A program made the translations under genes and the position numbers. From positions 76,707-140,706 of the forward strand of contig CAJUAO010000007.1 of the NCBI GenBank assembly GCA_910584685.1: a DNA stretch of 64,000 bases, written 5' to 3'. The notes below the pieces were generated by a model. The model saw nothing but the letters and a program-made list of their open reading frames with translations. It was not told the DNA's origin and searched no databases. Origin of the DNA: an uncultured Lachnospiraceae bacterium (GTDB lineage: Bacteria > Bacillota > Clostridia > Lachnospirales > Lachnospiraceae). Every line of letters starts with the position of its first letter. Positions within the stretch are counted from its first letter, which is position 1. Shown here one piece after another: positions 16,744 through 26,282 of the stretch.

Positions 16744-17805
16744 ATGAACACCCCAAAACCATTAAAAGCAGGAGACAAGGTTGCAATAGTCAGCCTTTCG
16801 AGCGGAATGCTTGGCGAGGAATATTGCAGTCACAATATAGAAAAGGGTATAAAAAGATTAGAGCAATTCTCTCTAAAGCCTGTTTTTATGCCTAATGCCC
16901 TTAAAGGAGTAAAATATCTGCATGAGCGCCCTGAAAAAAGAGCGGAGGATTTAAAGAGCGCATTCACGGATACCTCCATAAAAGGCATTATCTGCTCCAT
17001 AGGCGGCGACGATACATATCGTCTGCTTCCATATCTTATGGAGGATGAGGAATTTAAAAAAGCAGTATCAAATTCGCCGAAGCTGTTTACAGGCTTTTCC
17101 GACACAACCATAAATCATCTCATGCTTTACAGGCTTGGACTTCAAACCTACTATGGACCATGCTTTATCTGTGATTTAGGCGAGATAGCAGATGAAATGC
17201 TGCCCTATACAAAAAGAGCCTTCAGCGGGTACTTTGAAGATTACAGAACGTGGACAATTACCCCAAGCGATATATGGTATGAGGAAAGAAAGGATTTTTC
17301 TGCGGCGGCATTAGGAACAAATCGCGTGGAGCATAAGGAAGCTCATGGCTATGAGCTTTTACAGGGAAATCCCATATTTGAAGGGGAGCTTTTGGGAGGC
17401 TGTCTTGAAAGCATTTATGATATATTAACCTCGACAAGATATAGTGACGAGGGTGATATATGCAAAAAATATAATATTTTTCCAGATAAAGATATATGGA
17501 AGGGAAAAATAATGTTTTTGGAAACCTGTGAGGAGAAGCCTGCTCCGGAAACTGTTTTTGAAGAGCTTAAGGCTATTGAAGAAACAGGCGCATTTGACGC
17601 TGTAAGAGGAATTATTGTAGGAAAGCCACAGGATGAAAAATATTATGAAGAGTATAAGGAAATTTACAGGGAGCTTCTTGGAAAGCATGAAATATCAATT
17701 TTATATAACGTGAATTTTGGACATGCAGCTCCAAGAGCAGCGCTTCCCTATGGAGCCATGGCAAGGGTAAATTATGACAAACAGGAGATTTCCTTTATAA
17801 AATAA
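16744..17805 (+). CDS. S66 family serine peptidase (LD-carboxypeptidase / MccF-like)
   Basis: This is a 353-residue cytoplasmic protein with no signal peptide. S66 enzymes cut L,D-peptide bonds of recycled cell-wall peptides or, in the MccF branch, the acyl-adenylate of microcin C-type antibiotics. The nucleophile Ser119 sits in TGFSDTT, the Glu in FLETCEEKPAPE, and the His in FGHAAPRAALPYG, so the Ser-Glu-His triad is complete. The length and the insert between the two halves look more MccF-like than LdcA-like, but this is a soft call. It follows the MATE gene by 39 bases, has its own GCGAGG-type ribosome site and may be cotranscribed with it. Confidence 0.87.
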   Translation: MNTPKPLKAGDKVAIVSLSSGMLGEEYCSHNIEKGIKRLEQFSLKPVFMPNALKGVKYLHERPEKRAEDLKSAFTDTSIKGIICSIGGDDTYRLLPYLMEDEEFKKAVSNSPKLFTGFSDTTINHLMLYRLGLQTYYGPCFICDLGEIADEMLPYTKRAFSGYFEDYRTWTITPSDIWYEERKDFSAAALGTNRVEHKEAHGYELLQGNPIFEGELLGGCLESIYDILTSTRYSDEGDICKKYNIFPDKDIWKGKIMFLETCEEKPAPETVFEELKAIEETGAFDAVRGIIVGKPQDEKYYEEYKEIYRELLGKHEISILYNVNFGHAAPRAALPYGAMARVNYDKQEISFIK

Positions 17806-17889
17806 TAATACGGACATGACTTTTTTCAGCTAATGCTTATAATGTACTTATAAGGCTTAAGGTAAAAAATAAGAGAGGAAGAAACCAAT

Positions 17890-20529
17890 ATGAAAATTAC
17901 CAACATGAGAGTGCAGTGCCTGAGCAATCCAATAGGAATTCAGGAGTTAAATCCTGTGCTAAGCTACACGCTAAAGCCGGAGGATTTGGAAAAAACAGAG
18001 GAAGGGAGCATACATATTTGTCAAAGCAGGTATCGCATACTGGCGGCGTCAAAAAAGGAGCTTCTATATGATGATATTGGCGATTTATGGGATTCCGGCA
18101 CAGTAGAGCAGCAGGAAACCTTTGGGATTGTTTACAGGGGAAGAAAGCTTTCCTCAAGGGAAAAGGCTTACTGGAAGGTAAAGGTATGGGACAATGAAGG
18201 ACACGCTTCCTGCTGGAGCCATATTTCCTCATGGGAAATGGGATTATTCAGTGAAGACTGGAATGGGGAATGGATTGGACAGGGAGATGACTACGATGGC
18301 GATAAATCGTCGTCGCCTATGTTTGTTTGTGATTTTACCGCCGATATATCGGATATTAAGCATGCGCGTCTGTATATAAGCGGTCTTGGAATTTTTCAGG
18401 CATATTTAAACGGGAAAAAAATATTGGAAAATCTTTTTGAGCCGGGGGAAAGCGACGCTGCAAAAACGGTTTATTATGTTACCTATGACGTAAGCGAAAT
18501 GCTGATAAACGGTGACAATGCTTTGGGAGTGATACTTGGAAACGGCCAGTATACTAATTTTCAATATAATCCTGTTATGACAAATCCCGACGGAACACTT
18601 AATCCTGCCCACAGGTATCAGAAGAATGACGGAGGCTTTATTAAGCCGGGAATAAGCGGCAATAAAAAGCTGATTGCGCAGCTTGAAATAACTTATAAAA
18701 ACGGAGAAAGAGTTACGGCAGTATCCTCCGGCAAAGGCTGGAGATGGACAGAGGGACCTGTGGTTTTTCAGAACTGGTACGGAGGAGAGGACTATGACGC
18801 AACAAAGGAGATACAGGACTGGAATATGCCCGGAGGCGGCAGAAATGGCTGGAAGCCGGCAGTCATAATGGCTTCGCCTAAAGGCAGGCTTATTGGAAGG
18901 GAGTTTCTTCCTATTAAAATAATGGAGAAAATACCGGCAAAAAGCGTGAGAAGGTTAAAAAACGAAAATTTTCTTGTAGATATGGGCAGAAACGGAGCAG
19001 GCTTTCCGGAAATAAACCTTATGACAAGCCCGGAAATGAGAGGAATGTGGATTAAAATGTATCCTGCCGAGCTGCTTAATGAGGATAAGGAGGGAGTAAA
19101 CCAAGCCTCCTGTACACAGAGCTGGAGTGAAAGGTTTCAGTGCGCTATTATTGATTCCTACAGGATAAAGGGAACAGGCAATGAAACATGGCATCCGTCT
19201 TTTTGCTATCAGGGCTTTCAATATGTTGAAGTAGAAGGCTGGCAGCAAGAATTAACTGCAGAAAACTTTAAATATTGTATTATCCGCACAGCTAACGATA
19301 AATTGGGATATATTAAGAGCTCAAATGAAAGGCTTAACAAAATAAATCAAATGGTGGAACATTCTATGGAAAGCAATATGTTTGGAGCCTTTACCGATTG
19401 TCCCCAGATTGAAAAGCTGGGCTGGATTGAAACGAGCCATCTGATGTTTCGCTCATTGGCAGGTACTTACGATATAAGCTCATGGATGAGGAAAATAATA
19501 CATGATATTACAGATTCACAGCTTGACAGGGAGCAGGCAGAATATGAAAATAACGAGCCGGAGGGCTATGTTCCCGCTATTATTCCCGAGTATCAGAGGA
19601 TTGTAGGGCTGCACCGGGACCCTAATTGGAATGGAGCGTGTATATTTACCCCGTGGGAGTATTATATGTACTATGGAGACAAAACAATACTTAAAAAATG
19701 CTATCCGGTAATGAAAAATTATCTTAAGTATCTTAATGGCTGCGTTAAAAACGGAGTACTTGAGGATTATGCCCAAATGGGAGAATGGGGAGAGCTTCAC
19801 GGAAATACGCCTTCGGTTTTGGTTGCTACCTGCGCCTATTATAAAATGCTAAGGATTATGGAGAAGGCAGCGCGCATTATGGAGGATGAGACAGAGGCCC
19901 TTTCAATGAAGGATATGGCAGAGCTTACAAGAGCTGCATTTTATAACCACCCGGAGTGCTATGACAGCCAGACAAAAAGCTATGGAAGCGGAAGCCAGTC
20001 AAGCTATGGATACGTCCTTTCCGTAGGGTTAGTGCGTGACGGACAAATACCGGAAACCGTAGAAAAGCTTGTGGAGGTAATAAAAAATAATGATTATCAT
20101 CTGTCATCAGGGGAGGTAGGCTTAAAGCAGGTATTTCTGGCCCTTGCAGAAAACGGTAGAAATGACGTGATATATAAGATGATAATGAATAAGACAGCTC
20201 CAAGCTATGGCTTTTTTGCCGATATGGGCTTAACCACCCTGCCGGAATATTGGAATTGCCATGAGCTTTGGAACGGAATGGTAAGAAGCTTCAATCATGC
20301 AATGATGGGACATGTAAAGGAATGGCTGTCCTTTTATATGCTGGGAGTAAAGCCGCTTGAGCCGGGCTTTTCAAAGGTAAAAATATCTCCTTATCTGCCG
20401 GAGGATATTGACAGGCTTGAGGGTGAGGTTTCAACACCGTACGGGAATATATATGTGCTGTGTGAAAGGACGGATAAAGTGGTCAGGGTGAAAACAAAAG
20501 CGCCGTACGGTATTTGTGTAATGGATTAA
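17890..20529 (+). CDS. alpha-L-rhamnosidase, glycoside hydrolase family 78
   Basis: This 879-residue enzyme removes terminal alpha-L-rhamnose, for example from rhamnogalacturonan-I fragments or plant glycosides. The N-terminal beta-sandwich domains (to about residue 480) include the rhamnosidase carbohydrate-binding region. The (alpha/alpha)6 catalytic domain carries the family motif DCPQIEKLGWIETSHL, a version of the usual DCPQR-ERxGW, and later GEWGELHGNTP. The C-terminal beta domain follows MMGHVKEWLSFYMLG and PGFSKVKISPYLP. There is no signal peptide, so it probably acts in the cytoplasm on imported oligosaccharides. A TATAAT box lies at 17838-17843 with a poor -35. A family-11 rhamnogalacturonan lyase 18 kb downstream would provide substrate. 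Confidence 0.92.
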   Translation: MKITNMRVQCLSNPIGIQELNPVLSYTLKPEDLEKTEEGSIHICQSRYRILAASKKELLYDDIGDLWDSGTVEQQETFGIVYRGRKLSSREKAYWKVKVWDNEGHASCWSHISSWEMGLFSEDWNGEWIGQGDDYDGDKSSSPMFVCDFTADISDIKHARLYISGLGIFQAYLNGKKILENLFEPGESDAAKTVYYVTYDVSEMLINGDNALGVILGNGQYTNFQYNPVMTNPDGTLNPAHRYQKNDGGFIKPGISGNKKLIAQLEITYKNGERVTAVSSGKGWRWTEGPVVFQNWYGGEDYDATKEIQDWNMPGGGRNGWKPAVIMASPKGRLIGREFLPIKIMEKIPAKSVRRLKNENFLVDMGRNGAGFPEINLMTSPEMRGMWIKMYPAELLNEDKEGVNQASCTQSWSERFQCAIIDSYRIKGTGNETWHPSFCYQGFQYVEVEGWQQELTAENFKYCIIRTANDKLGYIKSSNERLNKINQMVEHSMESNMFGAFTDCPQIEKLGWIETSHLMFRSLAGTYDISSWMRKIIHDITDSQLDREQAEYENNEPEGYVPAIIPEYQRIVGLHRDPNWNGACIFTPWEYYMYYGDKTILKKCYPVMKNYLKYLNGCVKNGVLEDYAQMGEWGELHGNTPSVLVATCAYYKMLRIMEKAARIMEDETEALSMKDMAELTRAAFYNHPECYDSQTKSYGSGSQSSYGYVLSVGLVRDGQIPETVEKLVEVIKNNDYHLSSGEVGLKQVFLALAENGRNDVIYKMIMNKTAPSYGFFADMGLTTLPEYWNCHELWNGMVRSFNHAMMGHVKEWLSFYMLGVKPLEPGFSKVKISPYLPEDIDRLEGEVSTPYGNIYVLCERTDKVVRVKTKAPYGICVMD

Positions 20530-20545
20530 ATATATTATAAAAACA

Positions 20546-20597
20546 GACTGCCCCATTTACATGATGTTTAAAATCATGTAAACAGGGCAGCCTTTTT
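20546..20597. terminator. bidirectional terminator between rhamnosidase and small secreted protein
   Basis: GACTGCCCCATTTACATGAT (from 20546) pairs with ATCATGTAAACAGGGCAGCC (ending 20592) with one or two wobble positions. It is followed by five T's on the plus strand and by a T-rich stretch on the minus strand. The flanking genes are convergent. Confidence 0.9.
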
Positions 20598-20603
20598 AAA
20601 AAC

Positions 20604-20918
20604 TTATCTGCAGTGTCCGCCTCTATGACCGCTTCCGTGTCTGTTTCCATTTGCGTGATGGGATGTGTAATTATCACAGATACCGTCATCATCAGCGTCG
20701 GTAAAATACCTGCCGCAGTCAGGATTTGTCGTGCAGTAGCCGTCGCATATACCATTATTATGAGCGTAGCCGCAATTATTATCGTAATAATCGCAAACGC
20801 CGTTATTGTCCAAATCAGTGTAATTTTGTCTAACCTCCGGAGCAGCTTTTAATGAGTTTGGAACAATAATTGACAATGCAATGGTTATTGCTAAGATTCC
20901 TAAGGATATTGTTCTCAT
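20604..20918 (-). CDS. small exported protein with calcium-binding-type Asp loops
   Basis: A 104-residue minus-strand gene. The second ATG (20918) is the likely start because GGAGG lies 8 bases before it. Residues 1-26 form a signal peptide (MRTISLGILAITIALSIIV, then PNSLKA-AP). The mature part has two Asp-rich loops of the type DLDNNGVCDYYDNN and DADDDGICDNY, resembling thrombospondin-3 or dockerin calcium loops, with six or more Cys between them. The C-terminus is His/Gly-rich (HHANGNRHGSGHRGGHC), which could bind metal. It is probably a secreted or surface metal-binding peptide. The function is unknown; the loops are seen, the calcium binding is inferred. Confidence 0.75.
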   Translation of the reverse strand: MRTISLGILAITIALSIIVPNSLKAAPEVRQNYTDLDNNGVCDYYDNNCGYAHNNGICDGYCTTNPDCGRYFTDADDDGICDNYTSHHANGNRHGSGHRGGHCR

Positions 20919-21023
20919 ATTGCCTTCCTCCATTATATAGTATGGTTATATATACCTTTAAAATACCACAAATATAAAAATAAGTAAATAGCAATTTCCT
21001 GCTTTTATAAACTTATTGTCTAA

Positions 21024-21065
21024 AATGATTTTTTAATGATTTTTTAATATTTATCATGTTATACT
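21024..21065 (+). promoter_or_regulatory. tandem 11-base direct repeats and -10 box before the FtsX-type transporter
   Basis: AATGATTTTTT is repeated exactly, head to tail (21024-21034 and 21035-21045), followed 14 bases later by TATACT (21060-21065). A good -35 box is absent and the repeats occupy its place. OmpR-type response regulators bind such direct repeats, and one is encoded in this operon. Confidence 0.5.
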
Positions 21066-21096
21066 CTACCCATAAAAGGAAAGGAGCACAAAGAAA

Positions 21097-23448
21097 ATGT
21101 TTTTTAGAATACTTAAGCGGGAGCTGAAAAGAAAAAAGACAATGAATATAATACTTCTCCTGTTTATTATATTGGCGGCAATGTTTATAGCAAGCGGCAT
21201 AAATAACATGACGTCAGTTATGACAGCCCTTGACGGATACTTCAAAAAGGCTAATGTGCCCGACTATTGGTTTGCCACCGCATATGAGGAGGAAATAAAC
21301 AGGTATAAGGAATTTGCAAAAGAAAACGGTTATGAATATGCCATAACGCCTCTTATGCAGATAAATCCCCAAAATATAATAATAAAAGGAGAGAAATTTG
21401 ATTATTCAAACACAAGCTGCGTTTCAGCCATTAGCAATAGTCCTAAGGTGTTTGATAAAAATGATAATGAGGTAAAGCATATTAACGACGGAGAAATATA
21501 TGTGACGGCAGAACAGGCAAGTTCAGATAAAAATGATTTTTCCTTAGGAAACACAATAACCATAACAGAAAACGGAAAAACGAAAACCTTTACCATAAAG
21601 GGCTCGGTAAAGGATGCATTGTTTGGCTCGTCAATGGTTGGAATGACAAGATTTCTTATAAGCGATAACGATTATGCATTCTTTAAAAATGAACAGGCTA
21701 AAGAGTGCTATTCTGTAAGCATATATACAAATGATGATGCTTACTATGAAAAATATCTAAATCTTGAGCTGAACACGATTTTTAACATAAATAAATCAGG
21801 CATAAGAATGATGTACATGATGGATATGCTTATGGCGGCAGTATTTCTTGTGGTAAGCATATGCCTTATACTGATTTCCATGGTTATATTAAGATTTACA
21901 ATAAACTTTACCATGAGTGAGGAATTCAGAGAAATAGGCGTAATGAAGGCTATAGGCTTAAAATGTAAAAATATACGCAGGCTTTATATAATAAAGTATT
22001 TAGTCATATCTGTAGCGGGAGCTTCAGCCGGCTTTGCCTTAAGCATACCATTTGGAAATATGATGCTTAAGGATGTGTCAGAAAATATTGTAATACAGGG
22101 AGCGGGAGGCGTATGGCTGAATGGCGTGTGCGCTGCATTTACGGCGGCGGTTGTAGTGCTGTTTTGCTTTATGTGTACCGGAAAAATTAAGAGATTTTCT
22201 CCTATAGATGCAATAAGAAACGGTCAAAGCGGGGAAAGGTTTAAGGCAAAAAGCCGGCTTTCCCTTGAAAAAAGCCGAATCAAGCCCCTTGTTTTTATGG
22301 CTCTTAACGATATATTAAGCGGAGTCAGGAGATTTATTTCTATGATACTTATATTTGCGCTGGGACTTCTGCTTATAGTCATACCTGCAAATACGGCAAA
22401 TACATTACAGTCTGAGGGTATAATAAAGTGGTTTAATATGTCGGAATGCGACGTTGTGTTAACTGATGAAATGATGCTTCAGGGTGATGGAAACACAAAG
22501 GAAATGTTGATAAAAAAACTGGAGGAGGTAAAAAAATTTCTTAAGGAAGAAAATATTGAGGCGGATGTATATCAGGAGATTATGTTCAGAATGACTGTTC
22601 ATAAGGATAATAAGAAGGCTTCCTCTCTGGCGTTTATCGGTATTAACGGAGTTACCTGCAGTGATTATGATTATCTTGAGGGAGACGCGCCCCAGGATGT
22701 AAATGAGGTAGCGGTGACAAAGTTTACATGCGACAAGATAGACGCTCATATAGGCGACTATGTATATATTAATAACGGAAAAGAAACAAAAAAATATATT
22801 ATAACCGCAATATACCAGTCTCTTAACAATCTGGGGGAGGGAATAAGATTTTATCAGGAGGAGAATCTTGATTTCAGCTATGCCGCAGGCTGCTTTGGAG
22901 TTCAGATAAGGTATAGGGATAATCCTGATTCAAAGGAGATAGGGGAAAGAAAGAATCTTTTGTCAGAAAAATATCCGGGCGTAAAAGCGTTTACGGCAGG
23001 AGAGTACGCCAATTATATGATAGGTGATGTGGCAGCTCAGATTGACAGTATAAAGCTGTTAATATTTATAGTGGTCGCCGTAATAAATATGCTGGTTACT
23101 GTGCTTATGGTAAAAAGCTTTATTACTAAGGAGAAAAATGAGATAGCGCTTCTCAAGGCATTAGGCTTTAAAAACACTTATATAGTAGGCTGGCAGACCC
23201 TTAGAATAGGAATAGTGTTTATAATTTCAATGCTCATAGTGTCAGCAGTATCGTTACCGCTTTCAAAGCTTATAATTACCCCTATATTCAGAATGATGGG
23301 AGCAGAGAACATGAAATTTAAAATAAATCCGGCAGAGATATATATAATTTATCCGGTTATAATTTTTCTGGTAACTACGCTTTCTGCCATGCTTACAGCG
23401 CTGCAGGCAAGAAAGATAACTACGTCAGACATATCAAATACAGAGTAG
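21097..23448 (+). CDS. FtsX/MacB-type ABC transporter permease
   Basis: This is a 783-residue membrane protein. It has an N-terminal helix (about residues 15-35), an external domain, a three-helix FtsX block (about 245-375, including GVMKAIGLKCKNI), a second helix and external domain, and a C-terminal FtsX block (about 650-780, with IALLKALGFKNTYIVGW). Such mechanotransmission permeases flip or extract lipids, peptides or antibiotics with a LolD-like ATPase. The ATPase follows after 12 bases, then a response regulator and a sensor kinase, the arrangement typical of self-regulated antimicrobial-peptide defence modules (Bce/Vex-like). The domain order with two external regions is MacB/VexP-like rather than classic BceB, which has one large loop. 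Confidence 0.88.
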   Translation: MFFRILKRELKRKKTMNIILLLFIILAAMFIASGINNMTSVMTALDGYFKKANVPDYWFATAYEEEINRYKEFAKENGYEYAITPLMQINPQNIIIKGEKFDYSNTSCVSAISNSPKVFDKNDNEVKHINDGEIYVTAEQASSDKNDFSLGNTITITENGKTKTFTIKGSVKDALFGSSMVGMTRFLISDNDYAFFKNEQAKECYSVSIYTNDDAYYEKYLNLELNTIFNINKSGIRMMYMMDMLMAAVFLVVSICLILISMVILRFTINFTMSEEFREIGVMKAIGLKCKNIRRLYIIKYLVISVAGASAGFALSIPFGNMMLKDVSENIVIQGAGGVWLNGVCAAFTAAVVVLFCFMCTGKIKRFSPIDAIRNGQSGERFKAKSRLSLEKSRIKPLVFMALNDILSGVRRFISMILIFALGLLLIVIPANTANTLQSEGIIKWFNMSECDVVLTDEMMLQGDGNTKEMLIKKLEEVKKFLKEENIEADVYQEIMFRMTVHKDNKKASSLAFIGINGVTCSDYDYLEGDAPQDVNEVAVTKFTCDKIDAHIGDYVYINNGKETKKYIITAIYQSLNNLGEGIRFYQEENLDFSYAAGCFGVQIRYRDNPDSKEIGERKNLLSEKYPGVKAFTAGEYANYMIGDVAAQIDSIKLLIFIVVAVINMLVTVLMVKSFITKEKNEIALLKALGFKNTYIVGWQTLRIGIVFIISMLIVSAVSLPLSKLIITPIFRMMGAENMKFKINPAEIYIIYPVIIFLVTTLSAMLTALQARKITTSDISNTE

Positions 23449-23460
23449 GAGAGGATTAAA

Positions 23461-24228
23461 ATGGAAAAAATATTAGAAGTAAAGGATTTATGCAAGACAT
23501 ATATTGTAAATAAGAGACAGAATAATGTTCTGAAAAATGTCAGTTTTTCTGTAATGGAAGGGGAAATGGTTGCTGTTATGGGACCGTCAGGCTCAGGAAA
23601 ATCAACCCTTCTGTATACTGTGTCAGGCATGGATAACATGACGGCTGGGGAGAGCGTTTTTTGCGGAAAAAGTATATCTGCCCTCCCGGAAAATGAGCTT
23701 TCAGACCTTAGGCTTGACAGGATGGGATTTATTTTTCAGCAGATGTATATGCTTAAAAATTTAACGGTCTTTGACAACATACTGTTGCCGTCCCTTTCCT
23801 CAAAGGCAAACACAAAAAGCAGACAGGAAAAAATAAGGTACGGACAGGATTTAATGAGAAAGCTTGGGATTATAGATATAGCCGACAATGATATAAACGA
23901 GGTTTCGGGAGGACAGCTCCAGAGAGCGTGTATATGCAGAAGCATGATAAACAATCCTAAAATGATATTTGCCGACGAGCCTACGGGAGCGTTAAACAGG
24001 GCGTCATCAGAGGAGGTAATGAATGAGCTTAAAAAGCTTAATGACGAGGGGACTGCCATTATGCTTGTAACCCACGACGTAAAGGTTGCGGCTAAGTGTA
24101 CGAGAGTTATGTATATAGTTGACGGAAATATAAAGGGTGAGTATAATCTTGGTAAGGAGGAAAAAGAGACTTCTTTTAGGGACAGGGAAAGAATGCTTAG
24201 TAACTGGCTTATGGAGATGGGATGGTAA
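23461..24228 (+). CDS. LolD/MacB-type ABC transporter ATPase
   Basis: A 255-residue ATP-binding subunit for the permease just upstream. Walker A is GPSGSGKST, the Q-loop is FIFQQMYML, the signature is VSGGQLQRA, Walker B is MIFADEPTGALN, and the switch His is in VTHDVKVA. The DEPTGALN form is characteristic of the LolD/MacB/BceA subgroup that pairs with FtsX-type permeases. Twelve bases separate it from the permease and three from the response regulator, so all four genes form one operon. Confidence 0.93.
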   Translation: MEKILEVKDLCKTYIVNKRQNNVLKNVSFSVMEGEMVAVMGPSGSGKSTLLYTVSGMDNMTAGESVFCGKSISALPENELSDLRLDRMGFIFQQMYMLKNLTVFDNILLPSLSSKANTKSRQEKIRYGQDLMRKLGIIDIADNDINEVSGGQLQRACICRSMINNPKMIFADEPTGALNRASSEEVMNELKKLNDEGTAIMLVTHDVKVAAKCTRVMYIVDGNIKGEYNLGKEEKETSFRDRERMLSNWLMEMGW

Positions 24229-24231
24229 AAA

Positions 24232-24897
24232 ATGACGGATATACTTATTGTGGAGGATAATAAGGAGCTGGCGGAGGTGCTGGGTGATTTTCTCAGGGCG
24301 GAGGGATATATAGTATCAACGGCCTTAAGCGCAGAGCATGCTGTTTCTATGTTTGAAAGGTATGGAGCTAAGCTTGTCATACTTGATATTATGCTGCCCG
24401 GGGCTGACGGCTTTGAGGCGCTTAGAAGAATAAGGGAAAATGACAATACGCCGGTAATTATAGTAAGCGCAAAAACGGAAAAGGACGATAAGCTGAACGG
24501 TCTGATGCTTGGAGCCGATGATTATATAGAAAAGCCGTATGATATAGATATACTTATGGCAAAGGTACGGGGAATATTTAAAAGAAGATATCAGACTGAC
24601 AGTATAGTGTGCGGGGATTTAACCCTTGACAGGATAAAATGTACAGCCAAAAAGAAGGACAGACTGCTTAATCTTAATACAAAGGAATTTGCGCTGCTTT
24701 TATATCTGGTGGAAAACAAGGGAAGGGCGGTCAGCAAGGACACCTTATTTAATAAAATATGGGGCTTTGACAGCGAGAGCGAGCAGCAGACACTTACGGT
24801 ACATATAAAGTGGCTGAGGGAAAAGCTTGAGGACAATCCAAAGCAGCCAAAGCATATTATAACCGTGTGGGGAGTAGGCTACAGGTATGAGGAATAG
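24232..24897 (+). CDS. OmpR-family response regulator
   Basis: A 221-residue two-domain regulator. The receiver domain (1-115) has the acidic pair in IVEDN, the phospho-acceptor Asp52 in LVILDIML, the switch Ser/Ala region VSAK, and Lys in EKPYD. The C-terminal winged helix (about 125-220) has the recognition-helix segment LTVHIKWLREKLEDNPKQPK and the terminal GVGYRYE typical of OmpR/PhoB. It is expected to control the transporter genes in response to the sensor kinase encoded next; the AATGATTTTTT direct repeats at 21024-21045 are a candidate site. Confidence 0.94.
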   Translation: MTDILIVEDNKELAEVLGDFLRAEGYIVSTALSAEHAVSMFERYGAKLVILDIMLPGADGFEALRRIRENDNTPVIIVSAKTEKDDKLNGLMLGADDYIEKPYDIDILMAKVRGIFKRRYQTDSIVCGDLTLDRIKCTAKKKDRLLNLNTKEFALLLYLVENKGRAVSKDTLFNKIWGFDSESEQQTLTVHIKWLREKLEDNPKQPKHIITVWGVGYRYEE

Positions 24898-24908
24898 GTG
24901 ACATATAA

Positions 24909-26141
24909 ATGAAAGCATATAATAAATATATGATATGGGCCGTGATTATTGCGCTGTCAGCTATAATAGGTATAAATACTGCCATATTACATGGAGACAG
25001 CTATAACAGCCGCAGATACATGGTGGAGATTGAGCGGGCGGCAAAGGAAATAGGGGAGCTAAAAAGTATTGATTTGGAAAAATATCCTCTTATACATGAA
25101 ATAGAAAAGTCATCTGAAATAACAGATGACTTTTTGGCAGGTTCAAATTACGATTACGTCATAAGAAAAATAGATAATATATATTACAGATTTGATTATA
25201 TAAGAGAAGACGCAACAGATAAAAGGCTTCTGCTCCTGGTAAATCTGATTATGGCCATAGCGTCGGTACTGATTTTCGGAATGTTCGTTTTTGTTAAGCA
25301 TATAATATTAAAGCCCTTTAACAGACTGAATAATGTTCCCTATGAGCTGGCGAAAGGAAATCTAAATGTTCCTTTAAAGGAGAATAAAAGCAGATTTTTT
25401 GGAAGGTTTGTATGGGGACTTGATTTACTTAGGGAAAAGCTTGAAAAGCAGAAGAAAGAGGAGCTTGATTTACAAAAGGAAAAGAAAACTCTTATTTTAT
25501 CTATTTCCCACGATATAAAAACGCCTCTCTCAGCTATAAAGCTGTATTCAAAGGCGTTGTCAAAGAATTTGTACAGGGATGAGAATAAGAAACAGGAGAT
25601 ATATGAAATACTGGGGAAAAAGGCAGATGAAATTGAAGCCTTTGTGTCTGATATTATATTGGCGTCAAGGGAGGATTTTTTAAGGCTTACGGTAAATTCG
25701 GGAGAGTTTTATCTTAAGGAGCTTATGAAGGCCGTGGAGAGCTATTACGGTGAAAAGCTTGAAATCAACAGAACGGAATTTCTCATATATAAATATAGCG
25801 ACTGCATATTAAAGGGAGATTTTGACAGAAGCGTTGAGATTATACAGAATATAATAGAAAATGCCATAAAGTACGGCGACGGCAGCTTTATTGGAATAGA
25901 TTTTATTGATGAGGAGGATTGCAGGCTTATATCAGTTATAAACAGCGGAGCAACCCTGAAGGAGAGCGAACTGCCCCACATATTTGACAGCTTTTGGCGG
26001 GGCTCAAATTCAGAGGGTCATTACGGCAGCGGATTAGGACTGTATATATGCAGGCAGCTTATTAAGAAAATGGGCGGAGATATATTTGCGTGTATTGAAG
26101 GAGATATGGTAAAGGTAACCGTAGTTTTCAGGAAGGGATAG
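24909..26141 (+). CDS. sensor histidine kinase
   Basis: A 410-residue membrane kinase that phosphorylates the response regulator encoded 11 bases upstream. Helix 1 spans about residues 9-27 and helix 2 about 107-130, enclosing an external segment of some 80 residues. That is longer than the very short loop of classical BceS kinases, so it may sense directly. A HAMP-like segment follows. The phospho-acceptor His201 lies in SISHDIKTPLSAIK. The ATPase domain has the N box ENAIKYGDG and the G box GSGLGLYICRQL. It is the last gene of the transporter/two-component operon. Confidence 0.92.
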   Translation: MKAYNKYMIWAVIIALSAIIGINTAILHGDSYNSRRYMVEIERAAKEIGELKSIDLEKYPLIHEIEKSSEITDDFLAGSNYDYVIRKIDNIYYRFDYIREDATDKRLLLLVNLIMAIASVLIFGMFVFVKHIILKPFNRLNNVPYELAKGNLNVPLKENKSRFFGRFVWGLDLLREKLEKQKKEELDLQKEKKTLILSISHDIKTPLSAIKLYSKALSKNLYRDENKKQEIYEILGKKADEIEAFVSDIILASREDFLRLTVNSGEFYLKELMKAVESYYGEKLEINRTEFLIYKYSDCILKGDFDRSVEIIQNIIENAIKYGDGSFIGIDFIDEEDCRLISVINSGATLKESELPHIFDSFWRGSNSEGHYGSGLGLYICRQLIKKMGGDIFACIEGDMVKVTVVFRKG

Positions 26142-26282
26142 GAAGTCATAAAACATTGAATAAATTTATAATATATACTTTAAATTATAAGAAAAAAGTG
26201 GTAAGATAATAACAGGTATTCAGAAAAACCGTTGAATAATTTTTGTTTATGTAAAATGCTACAGAAGCGAGGAGATAAGATT

